Positions 1-8,845 of a DNA stretch of 64,000 nt are shown piece after piece. Source of the DNA: JADCRZ01 sp965200945. Lineage in GTDB: Bacteria; Bacteroidota; Bacteroidia; Chitinophagales; Chitinophagaceae. The notes under the pieces are model-generated. The model worked only from the letters and a program-made list of their open reading frames with translations. It had not been told where the DNA came from and made no database searches. Positions within the stretch are counted from its first letter, which is position 1. Every line of letters begins with the position of its first letter. The DNA is taken from contig OZ241749.1 in assembly GCA_965200945.1 (NCBI GenBank), forward strand, positions 1,178,001-1,242,000, given 5' to 3'. A program made the translations under genes and the position numbers.

Positions 1-497
1 GAAAAGAAGTAAATACCAGGGCATCAAAAGAAACCTGCGCTTCCTCGAAAAAGATTAAAGCATACTGGTCTAAAATACTCCCTCCGCTCGCACGTACAGC
101 CCTATGTCATTCACTGGCAACTGTCGCCCTATATCCCGCTTGTCCCCTTTGCGCAGGCGCAGCATGCCTGCAACCACACGCTGCAGCGCGCCTGTACGCG
201 CGAAGATCTCCAGAGGTTGAGCAGGAAAGGTATTACGCAGTGAACATTGCACCGCATATCATCCTTGCACAAATGGTTTAACAACATCACCTTCTAATCC
301 TCCGCTTAGATTCCCACGCAGTCGCAGCAGATGCCTGCTGCTGCAAGTGCGCACTGGTGCCCGACGGGTATAACAAAAGGGTTAGAGGCGAGAGGGTAAA
401 CCGCCTTGTTTTTCCGAACCTCCGATTTAAAGGGACGGAGGGCAAGGTTTAAAAACGCAGGGTGAGAAAACCTGACATGCCCTTCAGGAACTCATTC
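1..497. other. Gene-poor left edge of window
   Basis: No gene is confidently seen here. Bases 2-58 on the plus strand form an open frame ending in TAA whose 18 codons (ending RFLEKD) look like the C-terminus of a gene lying left of the window, but it is too short to prove. A 60-residue minus-strand frame at 70-252 resembles no family I know. A small hairpin with a 7-bp stem (GCAGCAG / CTGCTGC) and a 4-base loop lies at 324-341. Confidence 0.4.
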
Positions 498-1076
498 CTA
501 GAACCGCCATCCAGCCTTCAAGGCCAACCGGGGCATGTGGTAGTTCAGTGTGGTTGGCGTCATTGAACAGCCGTTGGAGGTGCAGTTCCACGCACTGCCT
601 TTTGCGTGCATTTCCTTGACACTGTACCCGATGCTGAACAACATCACATCTTTCCGGCTGAAATGGATGTTGTAACCCAGTCCGGCATCATAATAAATTC
701 CACCCCGGAAGTTCAGGTTGCCGTACCATTGGTCTTCCTCGGTTTTATCTTTTTCGGTCAGCCAGTCGAAGTTGCATCCGGCATCGGCGTATACAAACAG
801 GTTCCTTGATCTGCGGCCGAACTCCTGTCTGAAATCCAGGAAGAGCGGCACACTGCGCATTTTGTAGTCATCGATGCCAATACCCACACCTGCGAACGAG
901 TTATGGAATAAAATGCCGGGTACAGCCTGCAAGAGATACGCCATGCCCTTGCTGCCATTTGCGACGCCCAGGGAAGAGATGACATGAAAGGCCGGTCTTT
1001 GATGAAGTGAATCCTGAGCCATGGAGCGCATCTGGATAAGTAAAAAAGAAAGGGTGACAGTAAATATTTGCTTCAT
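498..1076 (-). CDS. Small outer-membrane beta-barrel-like protein
   Basis: 192 residues. A cleavable signal peptide is visible (about residues 1-20, ending SMAQ). The mature part is made of short alternating hydrophobic and polar strands rich in Gly, Tyr and Phe (for example GVGIGIDDYK, DAGLGYNIHF, LFSIGYSVKE) and ends in Trp-Arg-Phe, an aromatic C-terminus typical of proteins inserted by the BAM machinery. This is the pattern of the small 8-strand porin-like barrels common in Bacteroidota. No substrate can be assigned. It stands alone, downstream of the GH2 gene and separated from it by a terminator at 1211-1234, so it is probably transcribed separately. Confidence 0.7.
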   Translation of the reverse strand: MKQIFTVTLSFLLIQMRSMAQDSLHQRPAFHVISSLGVANGSKGMAYLLQAVPGILFHNSFAGVGIGIDDYKMRSVPLFLDFRQEFGRRSRNLFVYADAGCNFDWLTEKDKTEEDQWYGNLNFRGGIYYDAGLGYNIHFSRKDVMLFSIGYSVKEMHAKGSAWNCTSNGCSMTPTTLNYHMPRLALKAGWRF

Positions 1077-1455
1077 ATAGATGAGTCGGAAGGATTGAAC
1101 GAATACGATATTGTATCAATGGCTCTGATAACAGGAATGCATCGATAAACGTTGCATGACGACGGGTAAATTTGCGCTGAAATCCAGTCGCTGAGATCCG
1201 GAAACGAAAAGCCCCTCCGGGCAAACGGAGGGGCTGTATTCAATGAAGCGACGGTGAAATATCACCGGCAAGCCTGTCAGCCAATGGAGTGCAGGCTCGT
1301 TTGATCACTTATCAGGGCGATCTATCAACCAGGATCTTTTTTGGTCCATACAAAGGCTAAAACCCGCTGCCGGTGCAGCTTTAACACACCCTACCCTTCT
1401 GGTCGGGGGAATGTTGACGCCAATATCCGGGAACCTGCGGAGTCCCACTCCGGGT
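1077..1455. other. Intergenic region with terminator
   Basis: 379 bases between the GH2 stop codon and the small barrel gene. The strong terminator at 1211-1234 is the main feature. A weaker inverted repeat AGCCTG (1271-1276) / CAGGCT (1292-1297) lies between it and the GH2 gene. I see no coding signal or RNA gene. Confidence 0.5.
1211..1234 (-). terminator. Intrinsic terminator of the GH2 gene
   Basis: A perfect 9-bp GC-rich stem (GCCCCTCCG / CGGAGGGGC) closes a 6-base loop. Read on the minus strand it is followed by TTTT, so it would stop transcription coming from the GH2 gene. Confidence 0.8.
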
Positions 1456-3345
1456 TCAGATAGCTTCCGGGTCCTTCGATGCAAGTATACCTTCGGGTAC
1501 CTTGAGCTCGCCGGTGAAAGCGTCGATGATGCCGTTGCGCTCATCTTCGATGTTGGTCGCCTGCGTGTAAACATCGCCGGCGATCGGACGTTTGCGCAGT
1601 TCTTCCTTGAACACCCTGATCAGTTCCGAGCGTTCTTCGGCATCGCGGGGACCGCCGTAATCGGGGAACCCGAAACCACCCCATTCGCTCACGATCAGGG
1701 GTACCTGCCGGCGGTAAAAGAACGGGTCTCCCACAACCAGCGGAAACGCAGCTACGCCGGTGATTTCACCCTGCACCAGCTTGTCGAGCAGTTCCTTCCA
1801 GCGGCCCAGCTCCGGCGTGTACAGGTGAGCGGTCAGCAGATCCGATTTAAGACGGCCTTCCTGCGAAATATGCTGCCAGCCATCGTTGTCAACCACCAAA
1901 AATTGCGGATGATGGATCATCATCATATGGTAGGTATCGGTGATATAATCGCGCGTCTCCTGGCTGGTACCGATGTCCTGTGCGCCCCAGTCTTCGTTGT
2001 AGAGGCTCCAGATCACAACGGACGGATGTGTTTCAATGAGCGCCAGCATGCGGTTCAGCTCTTCGCGGTGGTTGCGCCGGCTTTGCGGGTTCGAGCGGTG
2101 CGGACTGGGCACTTCCACCCACAGCAGCAAGCCCATCTCATCGGCCATGTTGTAAATGCGCGGGTCAACCCCTGCAATGTGGATGCGGACAAGGTTGCAA
2201 CCCAGCTTCTTCATGGAAAGCATGTGCTTCTTGATCTCTTCATACGTTGAGATGCCGGGCTGGTACAGGATGCCGTCGATATAGATGGGTTCGTTGTTCA
2301 GATAAACCTTGTTGGCCCTTGCTTCAATTTTCCGCAGGCCGAAGTGCGACTGGATCTCTGCTTCATATCCGTCGTTGTCGATCAGTTTCGCCACCAGCCG
2401 GTACAGGTTCGGTGTTTTCACCGACCATAGCTTTGCGTTGGGCAATTCGAGCACTACACGTTGCTGCTTTTGTCCGACCTCGAGCCGCAGTGGAAAGTCG
2501 GATGTTGCCAGCGGTTGGGCATCGCCGTTGCCATTCCCGTTGCCGCCTTTTTTCCTTTCAAATACCTGTACCCGCAGGGTGTAAAGTCCGGGGTCTTTTA
2601 CCCTGGTCGTAAAGTTAAACCTCACGAGCTGTTCTTCCAGGGAGCCGATCACGCTCACCCTTGAGCGAAGCCGGTTCCGGTCTACGATCTCGAGCCATAC
2701 GCTTCTTACAGCACCGGTATAGGTCTGGTACCAGATACCGCCTCTTTTGTACACAAACGATTCCTGTTTTCCGCGGGTGATGTCTGCATCCATCGTATCG
2801 CAGATGCGTACCGTGATGCGGTTGACCGGACGGAGGATATCGGGGCTGAGTTCATAAGAAAAAGAAGTGTATTCCCCTACATGCGTCGCTTCTCCTTCAA
2901 TGGTGTTGAGCAGGAAGCCGTTCATCCAAACGGTCGTCTCATACCCGCAGGCGCCGAAGGTAAGCTGCAGCATCGAATGGGGGTTCGTCTCTTGCTTCTG
3001 CGGAATGGGGAACTCTCTCTCATACCAGGCAACGACCTTTTCTGACCAGGCATTGGATTCAGGATGTTCCTTGGCTTCGGCCATGTGGGCCTCGATGAAG
3101 CCCGGCCAGTGGGCCGTACGATCGTAGTTATGGCCGAGATACCACTGTTCCAGGATCCCTCCGTCAGCCGGGTCGAGCGAAAACTTCCATTCGCCATCCA
3201 ATAATACAAATGAGTTGTTTCTGAGTACAGCACGGGGAAGGGGATTCACAAAGTTCTCATTCGAGGTGATTTCTTCCTTGCTTCTTGAGAGGCCAAAATT
3301 CGGATGCATGGCCTCAACCGGGGCAACTGGTTCCATGATTTCCAT
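1456..3345 (-). CDS. Glycoside hydrolase family 2 enzyme
   Basis: 629 residues, a family 2 glycosidase of the beta-galactosidase/beta-glucuronidase type. Domains in order: jelly-roll sugar-binding domain (about 40-220), immunoglobulin-like domain (about 225-345), TIM barrel (about 346-600). The acid/base Glu is E451 in the YNED motif after a Trp-rich strand, and the nucleophile is E554 in the SEWGG motif. There is no signal peptide, so the enzyme should be cytoplasmic, acting on imported glycosides. A Gly-Asn-rich loop (residues 267-274) sits between strands of the second domain. The gene is monocistronic and divergent from the PQQ-type dehydrogenase gene. Exact sugar specificity cannot be read from the sequence. 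Confidence 0.9.
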   Translation of the reverse strand: MEIMEPVAPVEAMHPNFGLSRSKEEITSNENFVNPLPRAVLRNNSFVLLDGEWKFSLDPADGGILEQWYLGHNYDRTAHWPGFIEAHMAEAKEHPESNAWSEKVVAWYEREFPIPQKQETNPHSMLQLTFGACGYETTVWMNGFLLNTIEGEATHVGEYTSFSYELSPDILRPVNRITVRICDTMDADITRGKQESFVYKRGGIWYQTYTGAVRSVWLEIVDRNRLRSRVSVIGSLEEQLVRFNFTTRVKDPGLYTLRVQVFERKKGGNGNGNGDAQPLATSDFPLRLEVGQKQQRVVLELPNAKLWSVKTPNLYRLVAKLIDNDGYEAEIQSHFGLRKIEARANKVYLNNEPIYIDGILYQPGISTYEEIKKHMLSMKKLGCNLVRIHIAGVDPRIYNMADEMGLLLWVEVPSPHRSNPQSRRNHREELNRMLALIETHPSVVIWSLYNEDWGAQDIGTSQETRDYITDTYHMMMIHHPQFLVVDNDGWQHISQEGRLKSDLLTAHLYTPELGRWKELLDKLVQGEITGVAAFPLVVGDPFFYRRQVPLIVSEWGGFGFPDYGGPRDAEERSELIRVFKEELRKRPIAGDVYTQATNIEDERNGIIDAFTGELKVPEGILASKDPEAI

Positions 3346-3736
3346 ATAACTTTCTGTTGTTCTGAGTGAATTAATAGGTTAGAACGAATTAACTGAAATA
3401 GATATATACCAAAATGTTAATAATTGTTAAGTTCTTCCCTTAATCAGTTAAGTTAAGCAATCGGATTCTTCATTGTATTGGGAAACAAATCTGTGTGATC
3501 GGACTTATGCGGAACAAATGATCGGGGCTCTGCTGCCGGTGCAGGATAGTCTGAAATAATCAGGCCATACTTTGGTAAGGAACGCTTCAGATAGGATAAC
3601 TGTTGCCTGGAGCTGGTACGCTGAAGGGAATAGTACAAACCGTTCAGCTTAGTAGTACCAAGATATAAAACCGTTTTCGAATATTCCAACATCCGGGGGC
3701 ATATTATTTGCCGGGATGCAATAAAAATTTCAGTTT
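3346..3736. other. Divergent intergenic region
   Basis: 391 bases between the divergent GH2 and sugar dehydrogenase genes, so it must hold both promoters. The GH2-proximal part (about 3370-3450) is clearly AT-rich. I could not match a clean TAnnTTTG box with correct spacing on either strand. A 79-codon minus-strand frame (3453-3692) has no signal peptide, motif or recognisable similarity and is probably chance. Confidence 0.5.
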
Positions 3737-5056
3737 ATGATCAAAAGAAGTGTTACTGCATTGATTATCTGTGCTTCTCTTTTTGCCTGTCATTCGCAGG
3801 AATCAAAAAAAGAAGAGAACGCAGGTAAGGCAGACGAGGTGGCTACACCCGTAAAACAGGAAGTTGCCCTTCCCGCACCCTATGATACCAAATCCGCAGT
3901 GAACTACTCCGAGGTCACTGGATGGCATGGCGGTACCACCCCCAAAGCACCCGAGGGCTTCACCGTAACCAGATTTGCCGACAGTCTGCTGAATCCCCGC
4001 TGGATCTACACCGGGCCCAACGGCGACATATTTGTCTGTGAATCAAACGGCAAGAACTCCATGAAAGACAAATTCAGCGGTAAATCAAAATCAGGTAACC
4101 TCGAATCCGATGAAAGCGCCAACCGCATCACCCTCTTCCGTGACCTGAACAAGGATGGTGTGCCGGAAATGAGAAGTGTGTTTCTGACGGGGCTCAATCA
4201 CCCCTTCGGCATGCTGATCATCGGCAATTCCTTCTATGTGGCCAACACCGATGCCGTTATGCAGTTTCCTTACAAGCCGGGAGATACCAAGATCAGCGCC
4301 GCTGGTAAAAAGATCGCCGATCTGAACACCGGCAAAGGACACTGGACACGTAACATTATATCAGACAAAGAGGGGAAGAAAATCTACGTCGCCATCGGGT
4401 CGGGCAGCAATGTAGGCGAGAACGGGATGGAGAACGAAGTAAACCGCGCCTGTATCATGGAAATGAACCCCGACGGGTCTAACCTGCATCTGTATGCGAG
4501 TGGACTCCGCAATCCGCAGGGTATGGCCTGGGCTCCGGGTACCAATACCTTATGGACAGCAGTCAACGAGCGGGATGCCCTTGGAGACGACCTGGTTCCG
4601 GACTACCTCACCAGTGTCAGGGAAAATGGGTTTTACGGATGGCCTTACTCCTACTGGGGACAGCACGAAGATCCGCGGTTGAAAGACAAGCAGCAGCCAC
4701 AGCTGGTAAAGAAAGCCATTGTTCCCGACGTATCGATGGGAGCCCATACGGCATCGCTCGGACTTGCCTTCGATGACAAAAAGAATTTCCCTGGTAAATG
4801 GGCCGGCGGTGCCTTTGTAGGCCAGCATGGCTCCTGGAACCGTGCTACCCTGTCAGGTTATGCCGTCGTGTTTGTGCCTTTTAAAGATGGCAAGCCCAGC
4901 GGCCCCAAAGAAGATTTCCTGACCGGTTTTATCGAGAACCCGGCCGACAAAAAAGTTCACGGCCGCCCGGTAGGTGTCGACTTTACCCAAACCGGCGACC
5001 TGCTGGTGGCTGATGATGCAAGCAACGTGGTCTGGCGCGTGAGTGCAAAGAAATAA
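3737..5056 (+). CDS. Lipoprotein PQQ-type sugar dehydrogenase (sorbosone/GSDH fold)
   Basis: 439 residues. The N-terminus is a lipoprotein signal with lipobox LFAC (Cys18), followed by a charged linker rich in Lys and Glu, so the protein is anchored in the envelope. From about residue 65 it reads as the six-bladed propeller of soluble aldose/sorbosone dehydrogenases, with EGFTVTRFAD near the start, the SGLRNPQGMAW strand and the late HGSWNR segment. In this family the enzyme oxidises sugars with pyrroloquinoline quinone and passes electrons to the envelope. PQQ binding is inferred from the family, and no pqq synthesis genes are in the window. A terminator follows at 5076-5104. Confidence 0.85.
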   Translation: MIKRSVTALIICASLFACHSQESKKEENAGKADEVATPVKQEVALPAPYDTKSAVNYSEVTGWHGGTTPKAPEGFTVTRFADSLLNPRWIYTGPNGDIFVCESNGKNSMKDKFSGKSKSGNLESDESANRITLFRDLNKDGVPEMRSVFLTGLNHPFGMLIIGNSFYVANTDAVMQFPYKPGDTKISAAGKKIADLNTGKGHWTRNIISDKEGKKIYVAIGSGSNVGENGMENEVNRACIMEMNPDGSNLHLYASGLRNPQGMAWAPGTNTLWTAVNERDALGDDLVPDYLTSVRENGFYGWPYSYWGQHEDPRLKDKQQPQLVKKAIVPDVSMGAHTASLGLAFDDKKNFPGKWAGGAFVGQHGSWNRATLSGYAVVFVPFKDGKPSGPKEDFLTGFIENPADKKVHGRPVGVDFTQTGDLLVADDASNVVWRVSAKK

Positions 5057-5075
5057 AAAGCTCCCTTTGAGGATC

Positions 5076-5104
5076 CAATGGCATGGCGTTTAGCCATGCC
5101 ATTG
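5076..5104 (+). terminator. Hairpin terminator after the sugar dehydrogenase
   Basis: A perfect 12-bp stem CAATGGCATGGC / GCCATGCCATTG with a 5-base loop lies 20 bases after the stop codon. It is followed by a T/G-rich run (TTGTTTGG), not a pure T-tract. Confidence 0.65.
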
Positions 5105-5158
5105 TTGTTTGGGAGAGTTCACAATCTGATAACCTGTGGAAGCATACACAACATTTTC

Positions 5159-5185
5159 TTGAACAGTCAGAATCTCCTATATTTA
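5159..5185 (+). promoter_or_regulatory. Probable mscL promoter
   Basis: TTG at 5159-5161 and TATATTTA at 5178-5185 resemble the Bacteroidota -33 (TTG) and -7 (TAnnTTTG) elements, with slightly short spacing. The mscL start codon is 39 bases further on. Confidence 0.4.
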
Positions 5186-5224
5186 TAACAGTAACAACTT
5201 CAATCACTAACTAAACTAGATTTT

Positions 5225-5638
5225 ATGGGAATGTTTCATGAATTCAAAGAATTTGCGATCAAGGGCAATGTGCTTGATCTGGCAATCGGTGTTATCATGG
5301 GTGCGGCCTTTGGGGGCATCGTAACAGCTGTTGTAGACAACATCCTGATGCCGATCATCGGCATGCTCACAGGCGGTGTGGATTTCAAATCGCTGGCCAT
5401 CAAAGTAGGTTCAGCGGAACTGAAATACGGTATGTTCATCCAGGCCACCCTCACCTTTATCATCATTGCCTTTTTCCTCTTCCTGGTTGTAAAAGGCGCC
5501 AATAACCTCAAAGCCAAAAAGCCCATTGAAACGACTGCCACACTCAGTCCGACCGAAACCCTGCTGTCACAGATCAGCAACGAAATGAGCGGACTCCGTG
5601 CCGATCTCAAAAACACCAACAACAGCGGCCGCATCTGA
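5225..5638 (+). CDS. mscL: Large-conductance mechanosensitive channel MscL
   Basis: 137 residues, the normal length. The N-terminal amphipathic helix (FHEFKEFAIKGNVLDLAIGV) leads into TM1 (about 17-45), then a periplasmic loop and TM2 (about 72-95, rich in Phe and Ile), then a cytoplasmic charged helix. MscL forms a pentameric inner-membrane pore that opens under high membrane tension and releases solutes during hypo-osmotic shock. The gene stands alone, preceded by its own promoter-like boxes. Confidence 0.96.
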   Translation: MGMFHEFKEFAIKGNVLDLAIGVIMGAAFGGIVTAVVDNILMPIIGMLTGGVDFKSLAIKVGSAELKYGMFIQATLTFIIIAFFLFLVVKGANNLKAKKPIETTATLSPTETLLSQISNEMSGLRADLKNTNNSGRI

Positions 5639-5842
5639 CGCCGCAAAGAAGGTTGGTCCATTTCACGCTCAGGAAGGGCCGGTAACGATGACGAATGAAC
5701 GCTCACCGCATCTCTGGGGCCTAAAGATCGGCTCTTAAATACGATAGTAACCGGGCAAGGCCGGGGTACGCAGAACTGACAGTACACTAAGATTCCCGTT
5801 TTATATATCTTTATATTTCTTGTTTGCGGAATCCTATTTATC

Positions 5843-6847
5843 ATGCTAGACAGAAGATCGTTTTTTGAGTCGTCCTTTTTCAGCTCGGCATCCCTTTTCC
5901 TCAGAAAACGGATCCCTTTCCTGCCTTCCCCTGCCGGCGGACCGGTTGTGATCACCACCTGGGCGCCCAACAGGAACGCGACTGCCAAAGCGTGGTCGCT
6001 GCTTGAAAGCGGGGCGCGTGCGCTGGATGCCATCGAGCAGGGTGTGATGATCACCGAAGCAGATCCGAAAGACCAGAGCGTGGGGTATGGTGGCCTCCCC
6101 GACCGCGATGGAAAAGTGACCCTGGATGCCTGCGTCATGGATGAAAACGGTAATTGCGGTGCTGTAATGGCCATGGAATCGATCATGCATGCTGTTTCCA
6201 TTGCCCGCCTGGTGATGGAGAAAACACCCCATGTGCAGCTGGCCGGCGAAGGTGCGCTCCAGTTTGCATTGTCGCAGGGATACAAAAAGCAGAACCTGCT
6301 GACCCCGGAAAGTGAACGGGCCTGGCGGAAATGGCTCACAACTTCTCACTACGACCCCATGATCACGGTGGAAAACGAACTGCAGAAACAGTCGCGCCCC
6401 ACAGGTGCCAGGATCAACCATGATACCATCGGTATGATCGCCATGGACGGCAAGGGAAACCTGAGCGGTGCGTGCAGCACCAGCGGCATGGCCTACAAGA
6501 TGCGTGGCCGGGTGGGTGATTCACCGATCATCGGCGCCGGGCTCTTTGTCGACAATGAGGTGGGGGCCGCTACTTCCACCGGTGTGGGAGAAGAAGTGGT
6601 GAAAACCTGCGGATCGCACGCCATCATTGAACTGATGCGCGCAGGCTACGGTCCTGAAGAAGCTTGCAAAAAAGTGGTGGAAAGGGTTGCCAGACACAAT
6701 GACACAAACGCAAAAGAAATCCAGGTAGCCTTTATTGCCATTGACAAAAAAGGCAATTATGGTGGGTATTCCCTGACCAAACCATTCTCTTATGTGGTAA
6801 GAGCCGCAGGGGTTGACCAGGTGATCGAAACAAAAAGCCTGCTGTAG
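5843..6847 (+). CDS. N4-(beta-N-acetylglucosaminyl)-L-asparaginase (glycosylasparaginase)
   Basis: 334 residues, an N-terminal-nucleophile hydrolase precursor. The autocleavage site lies before Thr195 in the HDTIGM motif, which would become the catalytic N-terminus of the beta chain. The GDSPIIGAG segment, with the substrate-binding Arg before it (GRVGDSP), is conserved. The family hydrolyses the GlcNAc-Asn bond of N-glycans or isoaspartyl-type substrates. The N-terminus (LDRRSFFES followed by a hydrophobic stretch) looks like a weak twin-arginine export signal, fitting periplasmic glycan breakdown. It is followed after 22 bases by cutC, probably on the same transcript. Confidence 0.9.
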   Translation: MLDRRSFFESSFFSSASLFLRKRIPFLPSPAGGPVVITTWAPNRNATAKAWSLLESGARALDAIEQGVMITEADPKDQSVGYGGLPDRDGKVTLDACVMDENGNCGAVMAMESIMHAVSIARLVMEKTPHVQLAGEGALQFALSQGYKKQNLLTPESERAWRKWLTTSHYDPMITVENELQKQSRPTGARINHDTIGMIAMDGKGNLSGACSTSGMAYKMRGRVGDSPIIGAGLFVDNEVGAATSTGVGEEVVKTCGSHAIIELMRAGYGPEEACKKVVERVARHNDTNAKEIQVAFIAIDKKGNYGGYSLTKPFSYVVRAAGVDQVIETKSLL

Positions 6848-6869
6848 CAACACAGTTTATTCCATTCCA

Positions 6870-7595
6870 TTGAAATATACCATTGAGTTAGCTGTCACAG
6901 ATTTCAATACTGCCCGTGCAGCTGTGGAAGGTGGTGCAGACCGCATCGAACTGTGTACTGCCCTCTCGGAAGGCGGCCTCACGCCTGCAGCTTCCCTCAT
7001 CCGGTTATGCCGGGATAGTTTTCATGTTCCTCTTTTTCCCATCATCCGTCCCAGGGAAGGAGACTTCCTGTACAACGGGGAAGAGTACCTGATGATGCTG
7101 CGAGATGTAGCGTATTGCCGCGCCCTCGGTTGCGAAGGCGTCGTGTTCGGCATGCTGGAGAAAGATGGGCAAATAGACCGTAAACGCTGTGTTCAGCTGA
7201 GGGAGACGGCTTACCCGATGGAAGTCACTTTTCACCGGGCGTTTGATCGTTGCCGTGATCCATTCGAAGCGCTGGCTTGTTTGGTGGAGGAGGGCTTTGA
7301 CCGCATCCTGACTTCCGGTCAGCAGCAGGTTGCCACAGACGGTCTGCCGCTCATCAGGTCGCTGGTAGAAACGGCGGACGGACGCATAAGTGTGATGCCG
7401 GGCAGCGGTGTGAGACCGGAGAACGTTCGAAGCATCGCCGAACAAACGGGCGCTTCAGAATTCCATGCTTCGCTGCGGCAAAAAACGGTCAGCGACATGG
7501 AATATATCCATCCTTCCTTTGCCGGTTCCGATGATTATAGGAACCCCTCCGTTTTAGCCGCCGCAGTGAGCGCCCTGAAAGCCGCTTTAGATTGA
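6870..7595 (+). CDS. cutC: CutC family protein
   Basis: 241 residues, a TIM-barrel protein of the CutC family. Visible hallmarks are EGGADRIELC near the N-terminus, IIRPREGDF, VTFHRAFD and the C-terminal SGVRPENV. The family was first linked to copper tolerance in E. coli, but its biochemical function remains unsettled. The start is TTG: the reading frame begins directly with the family's usual N-terminus (KYTIELAVTDF) and there is no in-frame ATG nearby. It sits 22 bases behind the glycosylasparaginase gene. Confidence 0.9.
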   Translation: MKYTIELAVTDFNTARAAVEGGADRIELCTALSEGGLTPAASLIRLCRDSFHVPLFPIIRPREGDFLYNGEEYLMMLRDVAYCRALGCEGVVFGMLEKDGQIDRKRCVQLRETAYPMEVTFHRAFDRCRDPFEALACLVEEGFDRILTSGQQQVATDGLPLIRSLVETADGRISVMPGSGVRPENVRSIAEQTGASEFHASLRQKTVSDMEYIHPSFAGSDDYRNPSVLAAAVSALKAALD

Positions 7596-7671
7596 TGTAG
7601 TTGCCTCCGGCACGAACACTAAGCTCCTCAAACAATCCCCTGAAATTTATTTCTTTTTACAAATCCTTCCC

Positions 7672-7679
7672 TATATTTA
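7672..7679 (+). promoter_or_regulatory. Possible -7 element for the GH43 gene
   Basis: TATATTTA is close to the TAnnTTTG consensus and lies 50 bases before the chosen ATG at 7730. No clear TTG at -33 is seen. Confidence 0.3.
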
Positions 7680-7729
7680 CGCAACCGATTGCACCAGCAA
7701 TCCTTTTCGTCCATTCAACCTGCTCAATT

Positions 7730-8845
7730 ATGCCAGCCAACGTCTCTTTCGTTCGCAATCTTGCCTCTGCTATCTTTCTCATCGGAACGGTTTCTGCCTG
7801 TCATGACACACCCAAATCGGAGACGACTGCCGGAGCAGGGAAAACAGATTCTTCGGGCCCCACTTATCTTTCCAAACCCCTGATCAGTTCGATCTATACG
7901 GCAGATCCGTCCGCGCATGTTTTCGGTGGCAAGATCTGGATCTACCCTTCCCATGATATAGAATCAGGTATTGCCGAGAATGACAATGGCGACCACTTTG
8001 CGATGCGGGATTATCACATCCTGTCGATGGACAGCATCAATGGAACCGTTACCGACCATGGTGTAGGGCTGGATATCAAAGACATTCCCTGGGCCGGGCG
8101 GCAGCTGTGGGCGCCGGATGCCGCTTTAGAGAAGGGCACGTATTACCTCTATTTCCCCGTGAAAGACAAAAAGGATGTTTTCCATATCGGCGTAGCCACC
8201 GGCTCCTCCCCCGCCGGCCCTTTCAAAGCAGACCCAGCTCCCATTGCAGGAAGCTACAGCATCGACCCGGCCGTTTTTAAAGACACCGATGGAAGTTATT
8301 ACATGTATTTCGGCGGCATTTGGGGCGGACAGCTTCAAAGATGGCGTTCGGGCAGCTACGATAGCACGGTGGCACCCAGCGGGGCAAGCGGTGATGAGCT
8401 GGCACTAAGCTGTAAAGTGGTGAAGCTGAGCAAAGACATGAAACATTTTGACGGTCCGGTAAAAGACGCGCAGGTGCTCGATGAAAAAGGAAAGCCGCTA
8501 ACAGCCAAAGACACCGACCGCCGCTTCTTCGAAGGATCATGGATGCACAAATTCAAGGGAAAATATTATTTCTCCTATTCCACCGGCGATACGCATTACC
8601 TCGTGTATGCCACCGGTGATTCACCGATGGGACCTTTCACTTATCAGGGTCTGATCATGAAACCGGTACAGGGGTGGACGACACACCATTCTATTATCGA
8701 GCAGAACGGCAAGTGGTTCATCTTTTACCACGACGTACAACTGTCGGGCAAAACATGGTTGCGCAACGTAAAAATGACAGAGCTGAAACGCAATGCCGAC
8801 GGCTCGATCATTCCGATCGACCCGTCTAAAAAGGCCGAAGACTGA
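7730..8845 (+). CDS. GH43-type glycoside hydrolase lipoprotein
   Basis: 371 residues from the ATG at 7730. This start gives a proper lipoprotein signal ending in the lipobox VSAC (Cys24); an upstream in-frame extension to 7601 would bury it. The rest is a five-bladed propeller of family 43 (arabinanase/xylosidase type). Candidate catalytic residues are Asp59 (TADPS, general base), Asp179 (SIDPAVF, pKa modulator) and Glu268 (FFEGSW, general acid). The likely role is trimming arabinose- or xylose-containing side chains at the cell surface or in the periplasm. Its stop codon abuts the stop codon of convergent polA with no base between. Confidence 0.88.
   Translation: MPANVSFVRNLASAIFLIGTVSACHDTPKSETTAGAGKTDSSGPTYLSKPLISSIYTADPSAHVFGGKIWIYPSHDIESGIAENDNGDHFAMRDYHILSMDSINGTVTDHGVGLDIKDIPWAGRQLWAPDAALEKGTYYLYFPVKDKKDVFHIGVATGSSPAGPFKADPAPIAGSYSIDPAVFKDTDGSYYMYFGGIWGGQLQRWRSGSYDSTVAPSGASGDELALSCKVVKLSKDMKHFDGPVKDAQVLDEKGKPLTAKDTDRRFFEGSWMHKFKGKYYFSYSTGDTHYLVYATGDSPMGPFTYQGLIMKPVQGWTTHHSIIEQNGKWFIFYHDVQLSGKTWLRNVKMTELKRNADGSIIPIDPSKKAED

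Noticed and set aside
70..252. 60-codon minus-strand frame at the left edge
   Set aside because: No recognisable family and no supporting context; kept only as a note in the region entry.
1411..2250. 279-codon plus-strand frame inside the GH2 gene
   Set aside because: Antisense shadow of a gene with intact catalytic motifs on the other strand.
3453..3692. 79-codon minus-strand frame in the GH2/dehydrogenase intergenic region
   Set aside because: No signal, motif or similarity to anything I know; it lies in the promoter region of two divergent genes and overlaps where promoters must be.
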